From positions 1,457,501 to 1,521,500 of the forward strand of contig NZ_CP014544.1 in the NCBI RefSeq assembly GCF_001586255.1: DNA of 64,000 nucleotides, given 5' to 3'. Position numbers and translations under genes: made by a program. Below the pieces are notes generated by a model, which saw nothing but the letters and a program-made list of their open reading frames with translations, was not told the origin of the DNA and made no database searches. This stretch comes from Zhongshania aliphaticivorans (GTDB taxonomy: Bacteria; Pseudomonadota; Gammaproteobacteria; Pseudomonadales; Spongiibacteraceae). Positions 9,902-19,043 of the stretch are shown one piece after another (the stretch's first letter is position 1; each line of letters opens with the position of its first letter).

Positions 9902-12749
9902 GTTCACTGCCGCACAGGCAGCTTAGAAAATATTTAAATTTCTCAGTTGCACCAGACACTGGTTCACTGCCGCACAGGCAGCTTAGAAATTCATCCCCTC
10001 CAAAGCCCAAGCCTCTAAGCAGTTCACTGCCGCACAGGCAGCTTAGAAAATCTCTTTGCACAATGCTGGCACCAGATCAGCGTTCACTGCCGCACAGGCA
10101 GCTTAGAAAAGTACCTAAGCGCCCAGGATAGGCACCTAGTCGTTCACTGCCGCACAGGCAGCTTAGAAAACCGGACGCAACAGCTTACCCGTTTAGAATG
10201 CGTTCACTGCCGCACAGGCAGCTTAGAAATATAAGTGCGCGCTTTGTTGCTGTGCTTGTTGGTTCACTGCCGCACAGGCAGCTTAGAAAACCTCGCACCG
10301 AATCGAGATGACCTTACCATCGTTCACTGCCGCACAGGCAGCTTAGAAAGAGAACAACAACAACGCTGCCGACCCGCAAGCGTTCACTGCCGCACAGGCA
10401 GCTTAGAAATAGTCGAAGCAGTACGGCTACTCGGTACGCTAGTTCACTGCCGCACAGGCAGCTTAGAAAAAGTGCGACCTCGCCGCATTGCGCCCAAGCC
10501 CGTTCACTGCCGCACAGGCAGCTTAGAAAACGCGCAAAGCAGCCAGCATCTTGCGAAAGCCGTTCACTGCCGCACAGGCAGCTTAGAAAACCCTTGCCAA
10601 GGAAGTGACCACGGCGGCTACGTTCACTGCCGCACAGGCAGCTTAGAAAAGCTGCCACCAATACACCAGCCGCTATTTTAAGTTCACTGCCGCACAGGCA
10701 GCTTAGAAAATAAAACGCTGGTGCATCCGAATAAAGAAAAGGTTCACTGCCGCACAGGCAGCTTAGAAATTAACGCCAGGCAGAGTTTTTACATTCTCCT
10801 TGTTCACTGCCGCACAGGCAGCTTAGAAAATTGGCAAGCGACAAGCGGAAACGCTGGTAAGGTTCACTGCCGCACAGGCAGCTTAGAAATACGCGTCAAG
10901 TGGGAAGGCATTTATTTTGGAGTTCACTGCCGCACAGGCAGCTTAGAAACTCGGCAGATCCGGTAGCAGTTATAAGGCCAGGTTCACTGCCGCACAGGCA
11001 GCTTAGAAATATACGAACTCGCCCGCGACGAAGACGGCTATGTTCACTGCCGCACAGGCAGCTTAGAAAAAAGCCTGCAAGCCTATCACCTCCGCCCGAT
11101 AGTTCACTGCCGCACAGGCAGCTTAGAAAAAAGATATAACCGGCACCCTCGAAGACAAGCCGTTCACTGCCGCACAGGCAGCTTAGAAATTTTACTCGGT
11201 GTGATTGACTCACCACCATGCGTTCACTGCCGCACAGGCAGCTTAGAAAACACGGTAGGCGCTACTGCCGACACGCTAGCAGTTCACTGCCGCACAGGCA
11301 GCTTAGAAATGCAAAGTCTTGTGTGCCTGATCGTTTTGGCGGTTCACTGCCGCACAGGCAGCTTAGAAAGGTAAACAATACCGAGCGCCGAAACTACCAG
11401 AGTTCACTGCCGCACAGGCAGCTTAGAAATGCGCTAATTGCTGCGGGGCAAGAATTAGCGTGTTCACTGCCGCACAGGCAGCTTAGAAAGTTAGCGCTGG
11501 CCACGGCCTCAGTAATTCCCCGTTCACTGCCGCACAGGCAGCTTAGAAATTTATATCGCCGTTGTTGAAACCGTCGAATATGTTCACTGCCGCACAGGCA
11601 GCTTAGAAAATTTGCGCAATATTCCACGGCGACACCAAGGAGTTCACTGCCGCACAGGCAGCTTAGAAAAGTTTCAAAACATTGGACGCGCCCACCATAA
11701 TGTTCACTGCCGCACAGGCAGCTTAGAAAGCTGCGAGCATTACCGGATGCGTGCGTGCGCAGTTCACTGCCGCACAGGCAGCTTAGAAAAAGCACTACAC
11801 CAACATGAACGACACACTGTTGTTCACTGCCGCACAGGCAGCTTAGAAATTTGAATCGACGGTGAACGTATACGTCGATAAGTTCACTGCCGCACAGGCA
11901 GCTTAGAAAGAATGCTTGATACTGAGATTTATAATCTTAGTGTTCACTGCCGCACAGGCAGCTTAGAAAAAAGACAAGGACTTCATAACATGACAGAAAA
12001 TGTTCACTGCCGCACAGGCAGCTTAGAAAATTAGCTGCTGGATCTCGCCAGTGGTGTAGCCGTTCACTGCCGCACAGGCAGCTTAGAAAGCTTGCATCAT
12101 GCGGTTGCGCTCAGCTTCATAGTTCACTGCCGCACAGGCAGCTTAGAAAAAGAAAAGGGCATTGCTGAGATTATTACCACTGTTCACTGCCGCACAGGCA
12201 GCTTAGAAAATATTGCGCGCCCCACGAAACACCCTCGTTCAGTTCACTGCCGCACAGGCAGCTTAGAAAAAATCAAGCAGGCCGAACAATACGGCGTTGA
12301 CGTTCACTGCCGCACAGGCAGCTTAGAAAGAATGCCTCAGCCTGCGCATAAAAGACATAGAGTTCACTGCCGCACAGGCAGCTTAGAAAACCCCCTCAAC
12401 TTTCAATAAGCCTTGCTCAATGTTCACTGCCGCACAGGCAGCTTAGAAAATTGAAGTGCAGTATTTGGATGGCAACCAAGCGTTCACTGCCGCACAGGCA
12501 GCTTAGAAAGTGTGCTTGGGATTAAGAATAACCCACGAACCGTTCACTGCCGCACAGGCAGCTTAGAAAAGTTTATCGTATAAATCGTGGGATAAATTTA
12601 AGTTCACTGCCGCACAGGCAGCTTAGAAAAATAACAGAGCCAACCAGCCCACCAATGGAGGGTTCACTGCCGCACAGGCAGCTTAGAAAATTGATTCAGA
12701 GGGCCGTGGGCCGCTCCACATGTTCACTGCCGCACAGGCAGCTAAAAAT
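9902..12749 (+). CRISPR. Type I-F CRISPR array, 48 repeats and 47 spacers
   Basis: A 28-bp repeat beginning GTTCACTGCCGCACAGGCAG and ending CTTAGAAA recurs every 60 bp from 9902 to the last copy at 12722. I see no variation in the first 47 copies. The 48th (12722-12749) differs at three positions in its 3' end, the usual sign of the leader-distal terminus. Every spacer is exactly 32 bp. The repeat contains the Cas6f hairpin CTGCC-GCACA-GGCAG. Spacer origins could not be searched. Several long open frames through the array on both strands are artefacts of the 60-bp period. Confidence 0.99.
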
Positions 12750-12869
12750 CAACTGACCTGCCGTGCGATGATTGTGAAGACAACGGAAGGGCTACTTGCT
12801 TCTGGGGGCATTTTACTCGGTGGTTTATACGGACGACTACTTAGCCATCTCAGCCCTTCAGCATTACGC

Positions 12870-12922
12870 CTTCTGCCCACGGCAGTTTACTTTAATTCAT
12901 GTAGAGTAAGCATGGGCAGAAG
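12870..12922. repeat. 53-nt imperfect palindrome downstream of the array
   Basis: CTTCTGCCCA (12870-12879) pairs perfectly with TGGGCAGAAG (12913-12922). Inside, TTACT and AGTAA pair again, giving a two-part hairpin. There is no T-run, so it is not a standard terminator. It may be a mobile-element end or a structured RNA. Confidence 0.5.
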
Positions 12923-13085
12923 ATTACTTTACGGCCGAAGGCAATGTGCTGCACGGTAGGTCGATTTTGGGCTCGCAGTACAGCATCGAGGTGCGCGCTA
13001 GAAGCGTGAGGTGACGATCGAGTCGAGGGCTTTCGCATTCAGGCGGGTATGCATTTTCTTTAAGTTATTTAACAGCTTAGACTAC

Positions 13086-13115
13086 AATAGTAGCACCCAT
13101 ACAGGCGCTACTATT
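13086..13115. repeat. 9-bp inverted repeat
   Basis: AATAGTAGC (13086-13094) and GCTACTATT (13107-13115) form a perfect dyad with a 12-base loop. It lies about 55 bp beyond the 3' end of the epoxide hydrolase gene. There is no T-run, so an operator or mobile-element relic is as likely as a terminator. Confidence 0.45.
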
Positions 13116-13168
13116 ATGAAATGTTCGGGAGAAGGTCAACAGATCGCTAAAAGAGTCCGCACGATTGC

Positions 13169-14308
13169 CTAACGAACTTTAGCAAAGCAGCTTCGCACTT
13201 CATTTATAAAAATTTCTGGTTGTTCGAAAGCGGCAAAGTGACCGCCTTTATCTAATTCGTTCCAGTGAATCAGGTTTTGGTAAATTCGTTCGGCCCATTT
13301 TCGCGCGGGTCTGAATAGTTCTTTGGGAAAAATAGAGACGCCGCAGGGGATGGTCAAGGGTTCTGCAAAGATGCTATGAAAACTTTCCCAGTATAGGCGG
13401 GCTGATGAGGCGCCGCTGTTAGTGAGCCAGTAAATACTAATGTCGTCTAACATTTGGTCGACGGTGAGGGCATCTTCTGGGCGGCCGTTGTTATCGGTCC
13501 AACCATGGAATTTTTCGTATATCCAGGCCGCTTGCGCGGCGGGCGAGTCGGCCAAGCCGTAGCCCATGGATTGCGGCCGTGATTTTTGGATCATGGCGTA
13601 GCCGGAGTCTGAGTCAAAATAGTGTTTGATGTCGGCTAAGGCCTTTTGGTCGCGTTCGCTGAGTGACGCCATGTCGTCTTCGGTGGGGTGTGCTAGGGCC
13701 ATATTAATATGAATTGCGCGACATTGCGGTGGATGGATATGACCAATGGCGCTGGTGACGCCGGAGCCCCAGTCGCCGCCTTGGGCGACAAATTCTGAAT
13801 AGTCTAGACGAGCCATGAGGGTGATCCAGGCTTTGGCGATGCGTTCGAGTCCCCAGCCGGTGCTTGTGGGTTTGCCTGAGAAGCCATAGCCGGGCAGGGA
13901 GGGAATAACTAAATGGAAGGCATCTTCGGCCTTGCCGCCGTGGGCGGTGGGATTACTCAGGGGTTCAATGACCTTCATAAATTCAAGTATTGAGCCTGGC
14001 CAGCCGTGGGTCATGATCATGGGCAGGGCATTTTCGTGGGGCGAGCGAATGTGTAAAAAGTGTATTTCTAGTCCGTCGATTTCAGTAGTGAACTGGGGGT
14101 GAGCGTTTATTTCGCGTTCGCAGCGGCGCCAGTCGTAGTCATTTTGCCAGTATTCGCACAATGATTTTACGGCATTTAAGGGCGCACCTTGACTCCAGTC
14201 GTCGACGGGCTCTTCGTTTGGCCAGCGAGTATTGGCTAGGCGAGCTTTAAGGTCGTCGAGCTGGGCTTGCGGTATGGCGACGTTAAAGGGTTTGATTAAA
14301 TTGCTCAT
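13169..14308 (-). CDS. Epoxide hydrolase (EHN-domain alpha/beta hydrolase)
   Basis: This 379-residue protein opens with the epoxide hydrolase N-terminal domain (FNVAIPQAQLDDLKARLANT) and continues with an alpha/beta-hydrolase fold. The oxyanion motif HGWPGS is at 101-106, the nucleophile Asp179 lies in GGDWGS, and the catalytic His is near 357 in GGHFAAFEQP. It should open epoxides to diols by a covalent ester intermediate. No signal peptide is seen, so it is cytoplasmic. It is transcribed away from a beta-oxidation gene set, suggesting a role in degrading an unsaturated or oxidised lipid-like substrate; that substrate is inference. Confidence 0.85.
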   Translation of the reverse strand: MSNLIKPFNVAIPQAQLDDLKARLANTRWPNEEPVDDWSQGAPLNAVKSLCEYWQNDYDWRRCEREINAHPQFTTEIDGLEIHFLHIRSPHENALPMIMTHGWPGSILEFMKVIEPLSNPTAHGGKAEDAFHLVIPSLPGYGFSGKPTSTGWGLERIAKAWITLMARLDYSEFVAQGGDWGSGVTSAIGHIHPPQCRAIHINMALAHPTEDDMASLSERDQKALADIKHYFDSDSGYAMIQKSRPQSMGYGLADSPAAQAAWIYEKFHGWTDNNGRPEDALTVDQMLDDISIYWLTNSGASSARLYWESFHSIFAEPLTIPCGVSIFPKELFRPARKWAERIYQNLIHWNELDKGGHFAAFEQPEIFINEVRSCFAKVR

Positions 14309-14444
14309 GCTTTTGACTCATCTTTATTGGAATGATTGTGCTTACTTTGGTACGTATGCGAAATAGTATTAAAGCACACTTTATGATGTGAGTATTAGTA
14401 TTCGGCTATGGTGGGCTAGCGGTGATTGAGGCTAATTTCGTCTA

Positions 14445-14457
14445 GACATGTGATGTC
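14445..14457. promoter_or_regulatory. Possible operator dyad upstream of the beta-oxidation genes
   Basis: GACAT and ATGTC flank GTG, giving a 13-bp dyad about 60 bp before the acyl-CoA dehydrogenase start, in the intergenic region shared with the divergent epoxide hydrolase. It could bind a regulator, but no regulator gene is adjacent. Confidence 0.3.
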
Positions 14458-14519
14458 ATGGTATAGATGTTGGCTTGCTGCCACACTGCGATCTTTACTC
14501 AATAATAAGGTGAGGCGAT

Positions 14520-16322
14520 ATGGCTGCTCCTATTCTCTGCGCACGCGATCTTCAATTTATGCTTTATGAGCTATTTGACGCCGAATCTTTAATAAAGCGT
14601 CCCCGCTACGCAGATCATTCAGTAGAGACCTTTAATGCCGCAATTGATACCGCGCAGTCGATTGCTGAGAAGTATTTTGTGCCCATTCGCAAGAAAGTGG
14701 ATGAGCAGCAACCGACGTTTGATGGCAAGAACGTGCATATGATACCGGAGATTAAAGTCGCGGTAGATGCGGCTACTCAGGCGGGTTTTGTGTCGTCGAC
14801 GGCTGATTTTGAACTAGGCGGTATGCAATTGCCGCCGTTAGTCGCCAGCGCTGCTAATGCCTACTTGACCGCTGCGGCAAGCACCACGACGGGTTATTTG
14901 GCCTTGAGTAATGCTAATGCCAACCTAATTGAAAATCACGGTAGTGCAGAGCAAATTGAAACCTGGGTGAAGCCGATTCGTATTGGTCGCTTTGCTGGCA
15001 CCATGGCAATGACCGAGCCGGGTGCGGGCTCGGGGCTGGCCGATTTAACAACGACGGCAGTACCCGCCGACGATGGTACTTACCGCATTCGTGGCAGCAA
15101 AATATTTATTTCCGGTGGTGAGCATGAGCTGAATGAGAATATTGTGCACTTGGTGTTGGCCCGTATTAAGGGCGCGCCAGCGGGGGTGAAGGGAATATCT
15201 CTATTTATTGTGCCTAAGATTCTGGTGAATGCCGACGGCTCTCTTGGCGAGCGCAATGATGTTGCGCTAGCGGGCCTGTTCCACAAAATGGGCGGTCGGG
15301 GCCAAACCTCAACGGCCTTGAGCTTCGGCGAGAATGAGGGCGCAGTGGGCTATTTGGTCGGTGAAGAAAATCGTGGTTTAACGTATATGTTCCACATGAT
15401 GAATGAGGCGCGAGTTATGGTGGGAACCGGGGCGGCGTGCTTAGCCCTGACTGGCTACCAGTATTCGCTAGATTATGCCCGTGAGCGGCCTCAGGGGCGG
15501 TTGCCCTCGTGCAAAGACCCCAGCTCTGCGCCGGTGAGTATTATTGAACACGCCGATGTGAGGCGCATGTTGTTGGCCCAGAAAGCTTATGCCGAGGGCG
15601 CTTTCGCGCTGTGTATGTTTGGCGCGCAATTGGCCGATGATAAAGACACTGAGCAGACCGAAGAAGCGCGCCACGCTGCGCATACTTTGCTTGATTTCCT
15701 CACCCCCATTATTAAAACCTGGCCCTCGGAATACGGCCCTAAAGCCAATGATCTCGCTATTCAGGTGTTGGGTGGCCATGGCTATATCAATGAACATCCC
15801 GTTGAAATGTTCTACCGTGACAACCGCTTGAACCCTATTCACGAGGGCACAACAGGTATTCAGTCCTTGGATTTACTTGGCCGCAAGCTGCCAATGAATA
15901 ATATGGCTGGCTATCGGGCCTTTTTGGCGCTTATGCAAACTACGATTGACGAGGCAAGGAAAGGGGATTTAGCACCTGTCGCTGAGCGTCTTGCCGCTGC
16001 GATCGTCACCTTAGAGACGACCACTGAACATTTGCTTGGCGCGATGATGGCGAAACCTATAGATTTGGTGATGGCGAATTCGGTGAAATACCTCGAAGTT
16101 TTCGGTCATGTTGTTATTGCTTGGTTGTGGTTACGTCAGGGACTTGTCGCGCAAAAGGGTATGGCGGCGAAGCCCCATGAAACGGATCAGCAGTTTTATT
16201 TGGGTAAGCTGCAGGCGATGAAATACTTCTTTAATTTTGAATTGCCATTAATTGAGGTTTGGTCGAAAAACCTGCTCGACCTCGACGCTACTTTTTATGA
16301 AATGAATAATAACTGGTTTTAA
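14520..16322 (+). CDS. Acyl-CoA dehydrogenase (long, C-terminal-domain type)
   Basis: This 600-residue flavoprotein dehydrogenase belongs to the larger acyl-CoA dehydrogenase subfamily with an extra C-terminal domain, and should catalyse the first step of beta-oxidation. Family signatures are visible: MTEPGAGSGLADLTTTAV in the middle domain, and FYRDNRLNPIHEGTTGIQ in the C-terminal alpha domain. AAGGTGAGG precedes ATG 14520. It heads a codirectional group with a MaoC hydratase (12 bp downstream), an SDR dehydrogenase and a thiolase, i.e. all four beta-oxidation steps. The substrate is unknown. Confidence 0.9.
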   Translation: MAAPILCARDLQFMLYELFDAESLIKRPRYADHSVETFNAAIDTAQSIAEKYFVPIRKKVDEQQPTFDGKNVHMIPEIKVAVDAATQAGFVSSTADFELGGMQLPPLVASAANAYLTAAASTTTGYLALSNANANLIENHGSAEQIETWVKPIRIGRFAGTMAMTEPGAGSGLADLTTTAVPADDGTYRIRGSKIFISGGEHELNENIVHLVLARIKGAPAGVKGISLFIVPKILVNADGSLGERNDVALAGLFHKMGGRGQTSTALSFGENEGAVGYLVGEENRGLTYMFHMMNEARVMVGTGAACLALTGYQYSLDYARERPQGRLPSCKDPSSAPVSIIEHADVRRMLLAQKAYAEGAFALCMFGAQLADDKDTEQTEEARHAAHTLLDFLTPIIKTWPSEYGPKANDLAIQVLGGHGYINEHPVEMFYRDNRLNPIHEGTTGIQSLDLLGRKLPMNNMAGYRAFLALMQTTIDEARKGDLAPVAERLAAAIVTLETTTEHLLGAMMAKPIDLVMANSVKYLEVFGHVVIAWLWLRQGLVAQKGMAAKPHETDQQFYLGKLQAMKYFFNFELPLIEVWSKNLLDLDATFYEMNNNWF

Positions 16323-16334
16323 AGGGAGAGTACT

Positions 16335-16796
16335 GTGACGACATTAATAGATAAACAAGCAGTTCAAGATTATGTTGGTTTTGAACCAGCACCCACTGAG
16401 TGGTTGAGTATTAGCCAGGAGCGCATCAATCAATTTGCCGATTGCACTATGGATCAGCAATTTATTCACGTTGACCCGGTGCGGGCTAAAGAGACGCCTT
16501 TTGGTACGACCATTGCCCACGGCTTTCTTAGCTTGTCTTTGTTGTCATATTTTTCTGAACAGTACAGTGTCATCATCAAAGGCTTTTATATGGGGATTAA
16601 CTCCGGCTTTGATAAGGTGCGTTTTCTTGCGCCCGTTAAAGTGAATAGCCGTATTCGCGCTAAGGCAAAAATTCTGAGTATTGAAGAAACTAAGCCGGGT
16701 AGTTTTCGGGTGAATACCCAAGTTACTTTAGAAATAGAAGGTGAGGAAAAACCTGCGTTAATCGCAGAGTGGATTAGTATTCAAATGGTTGCTTGA
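16335..16796 (+). CDS. MaoC-family (hot-dog) enoyl-CoA hydratase
   Basis: This 153-residue single hot-dog-domain protein resembles the R-specific enoyl-CoA hydratases. The hydratase motif is visible in MDQQFIHVDP (catalytic Asp/His pair) followed by GTTIAHGFLSLSLL. It starts at GTG 16335, 12 bp after the acyl-CoA dehydrogenase and with GGGAG upstream. In this context it should hydrate the enoyl-CoA made by the upstream enzyme to a 3-hydroxyacyl-CoA. Confidence 0.88.
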   Translation: MTTLIDKQAVQDYVGFEPAPTEWLSISQERINQFADCTMDQQFIHVDPVRAKETPFGTTIAHGFLSLSLLSYFSEQYSVIIKGFYMGINSGFDKVRFLAPVKVNSRIRAKAKILSIEETKPGSFRVNTQVTLEIEGEEKPALIAEWISIQMVA

Positions 16797-16866
16797 GTCG
16801 TTGATCCCAGCATTTGGCAAGTTGATCGTAACGGGCTTTAGGCCTTAAAGGTATTTGGAGAAAATT

Positions 16867-17784
16867 ATGAGTATTCGTTTTGACGGTAAAGTCGCCATTG
16901 TTACTGGTGCAGGTAATGGCCTTGGTCGCAGTCACGCTTTGGAGCTTGCGGCTCGTGGCGCCAAAGTGGTCATCAATGATTTGGGCGGTGCGCGCGATGG
17001 CGTTGGTGCGTCTTCCGCTGCAGCGGATGGAGTGGTGGCTGAAATCCAGGCTGCTGGCGGTGAGGCATTTTCTCATGGTGCGAATGTTGCGATTTTTAGC
17101 GAAGTGGAAGACATGGTGGCACAGACCATGGCGAAATGGGGCCGAGTTGATATTTTAATTAATAACGCTGGTATTTTGCGCGACAAATCCTTTTCCAAAA
17201 TGTCCATCGACGATTTTAAATTGGTGATGGATGTTCACGTTATGGGTTCGGTGAACTGCACCAAGGCCGTTTGGGAAATCATGAAGCAGCAGGCCTATGG
17301 CCGTATTGTGATGACCACGTCCTCTAGTGGTTTGTACGGCAACTTCGGTCAAGCCAATTACGGCGCGGCTAAAATGGCGGTGGTGGGTTTGATGAATACC
17401 CTCGCCATCGAAGGCGCAAAATACAATATCAATGTGAATTCATTGGCGCCAACGGCGGCAACACGAATGACCGAAGACATTATGCCTGCCGAAATATTAG
17501 CCATGTTGGTGCCTGAGGCGGTAACGGCAGGTGCCTTAACGCTCTGTCATGACAACGCGCCGAGCCGTTTTATTCTCTGCGCTGGCGGCGGTGGTTATGC
17601 AAAATCAAGTATCTTCGAAACCGATGGTATATACCTTAGCCCTGAGGAGCGTAGCCCCGAAGCGGTGGCAAGCCAGTGGGATGATATTTGTAATACCAGT
17701 AATCAGGCTGAGTTGGAATCTGGCTTTAAGCAATCTGAAAAATTTCTTCTCAAGGCCCAAGCGTTTATGCAGGGTGCTAAATAA
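16867..17784 (+). CDS. SDR-family 3-hydroxyacyl-CoA dehydrogenase
   Basis: This 305-residue short-chain dehydrogenase resembles the dehydrogenase part of peroxisomal multifunctional enzyme 2. It has the cofactor motif TGAGNGLG at 13-20 and a catalytic YGAAK with Tyr165 and Lys169. The NDLGGARDG segment after the second beta strand suggests NAD rather than NADP. ATG 16867 with GGAG at 16857-16860 is preferred to an in-frame TTG at 16855. It would oxidise the 3-hydroxyacyl-CoA made by the MaoC hydratase next door. Confidence 0.88.
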   Translation: MSIRFDGKVAIVTGAGNGLGRSHALELAARGAKVVINDLGGARDGVGASSAAADGVVAEIQAAGGEAFSHGANVAIFSEVEDMVAQTMAKWGRVDILINNAGILRDKSFSKMSIDDFKLVMDVHVMGSVNCTKAVWEIMKQQAYGRIVMTTSSSGLYGNFGQANYGAAKMAVVGLMNTLAIEGAKYNINVNSLAPTAATRMTEDIMPAEILAMLVPEAVTAGALTLCHDNAPSRFILCAGGGGYAKSSIFETDGIYLSPEERSPEAVASQWDDICNTSNQAELESGFKQSEKFLLKAQAFMQGAK

Positions 17785-17806
17785 TATTTCTAATTGAGGA
17801 CATATC

Positions 17807-18988
17807 ATGAAAGATGCAGTAATTGTTTCCGCAGCACGTACTCCCATCGGCAGAGCCTATCGCGGCGCGTTTAATAATTTGGAGTCGCCGTCGTTAACGG
17901 CTTTTGCCATTAAAGCGGCGGTAGAGCGTGCAGGCATAGATCCCAATGAGATCGATGACTGCATTATGGGTGCGGCAATGCAGCAGGGCACCCAGACCAT
18001 GAACTTTGGTCGTATCGCGGCAATGGCGGCAGGCTTACCTACGTCGGTTTCGGGCATGACCATAGACCGTCAGTGTGCATCTGGTTTGGTGGCCATTGCC
18101 ACAGGTGCTAAGCAGATTGTGATGGACGGCGCGCCCATGCTGCTTGCGGGCGGCTGCGAGTCTATTTCGCTGGTTCAAAATGAACATATGAATATGCACA
18201 AACTGGTCGACCCTGCGGCCATTGCGCATTCCCCGAATATTTATATGGCCATGCTGGACACCGCCGAGATTGTTGCCAAGCGTTACAATATTTCACGCGA
18301 AGCCCAAGATGAGTACGCACTGCAATCCCAGCAGCGCACGGCAGCTGCGCAGCAGGCGGGTAAATTTGACGATGAGATTGTGCCTGTTACTGCTTCTAAG
18401 CTCGTCATGAATAAAGAAACCGGCGAAACCTCTGAAGAGAGCGTGACCTTGGTCAAAGACGAGGGCAATCGTCCGTCGACCAACCTAGAAGGTTTGGCTG
18501 GTTTAAAGACGGTGCGCGAGGGTGGTTTTATTACTGGCGGCAATGCCTCACAGCTTTCTGACGGCGCTGCCGCAGTAGTGATGATGGACGGCACCTTGGC
18601 GTCCCAGCGCAATATTGAGCCCATGGGTATCTACCGCGGTATGGCGGTTGCAGGCTGCGAGCCCGATGAAATGGGTATTGGCCCCGTATTCGCTATTCCC
18701 AAGCTGTTAAAACGCGCGGGTTTGAAAATGGACGACATCGGTCTGTGGGAACTCAACGAAGCTTTTGCCGTGCAGGTTATATACTGCCGCGACAAGCTGG
18801 GTATTCCTAATGACCGCTTGAACGTGAATGGTGGCGCAATCTCTATTGGTCACCCCTACGGTATGAGCGGTGCGCGTATGGTCATGCACGCCCTGATTGA
18901 AGGTAAGCGTCGCGGTGTTAAATACGTTGTCGTCACCATGTGTGTTGGTGGTGGTATGGGGGCGGCGGGCTTGTTCGAGGTTGTATAG
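17807..18988 (+). CDS. Thiolase (acetyl-CoA acyltransferase)
   Basis: This 393-residue thiolase has the acylated Cys90 in DRQCASGL, the NEAFAVQ motif, His349 in [11 protein letters not shown] and Cys379 in CVGGGMG, so the catalytic set is complete. It should release acetyl-CoA in the last step of beta-oxidation. It closes the codirectional set acyl-CoA dehydrogenase, hydratase, dehydrogenase, thiolase. It converges with dnaE2, whose 3' end lies 26 bp away. Confidence 0.92.
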   Translation: MKDAVIVSAARTPIGRAYRGAFNNLESPSLTAFAIKAAVERAGIDPNEIDDCIMGAAMQQGTQTMNFGRIAAMAAGLPTSVSGMTIDRQCASGLVAIATGAKQIVMDGAPMLLAGGCESISLVQNEHMNMHKLVDPAAIAHSPNIYMAMLDTAEIVAKRYNISREAQDEYALQSQQRTAAAQQAGKFDDEIVPVTASKLVMNKETGETSEESVTLVKDEGNRPSTNLEGLAGLKTVREGGFITGGNASQLSDGAAAVVMMDGTLASQRNIEPMGIYRGMAVAGCEPDEMGIGPVFAIPKLLKRAGLKMDDIGLWELNEAFAVQVIYCRDKLGIPNDRLNVNGGAISIGHPYGMSGARMVMHALIEGKRRGVKYVVVTMCVGGGMGAAGLFEVV

Positions 18989-19003
18989 AACTGACTGCCT
19001 CCC

Positions 19004-19043
19004 TTGACGCTGCGTTAATGAAAATCATGTGACGCAGCGTCAA
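19004..19043. terminator. 11-bp inverted repeat between convergent thiolase and dnaE2
   Basis: TTGACGCTGCG (19004-19014) and CGCAGCGTCAA (19033-19043) are perfect inverted copies around an 18-base loop that includes the dnaE2 stop codon. The position between convergent genes suggests a bidirectional stop signal, but there is no T-run on either side. Confidence 0.45.

Larger units (their letters stand above)
12750..13168. other. Array trailer region without a recognisable gene
   Basis: These 419 bp hold no convincing gene. Two structures stand out and are listed separately: a long imperfect hairpin at 12870-12922 and a 9-bp dyad at 13086-13115. A 19-codon frame starts right after the second dyad (ATG 13116) but is too short to support. 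An open frame spanning 12720-12959 reads through the last CRISPR repeat and has no recognisable content. Confidence 0.6.

Noticed and set aside
10235-12409. Several long open frames through the CRISPR array on both strands
   Set aside because: They are artefacts of the 60-bp period (divisible by 3), which repeats the same peptide from each CRISPR repeat; no coding features exist.
12720-12959. 79-codon frame downstream of the array
   Set aside because: It begins inside the terminal repeat, has no recognisable domain or ribosome binding site, and contains the palindrome at 12870.
13160-13180. GCCTAACGAAC resembling an integron attC end (RYYYAAC)
   Set aside because: No matching GTTRRRY partner or attC fold, no integrase and no cassette structure; likely chance.
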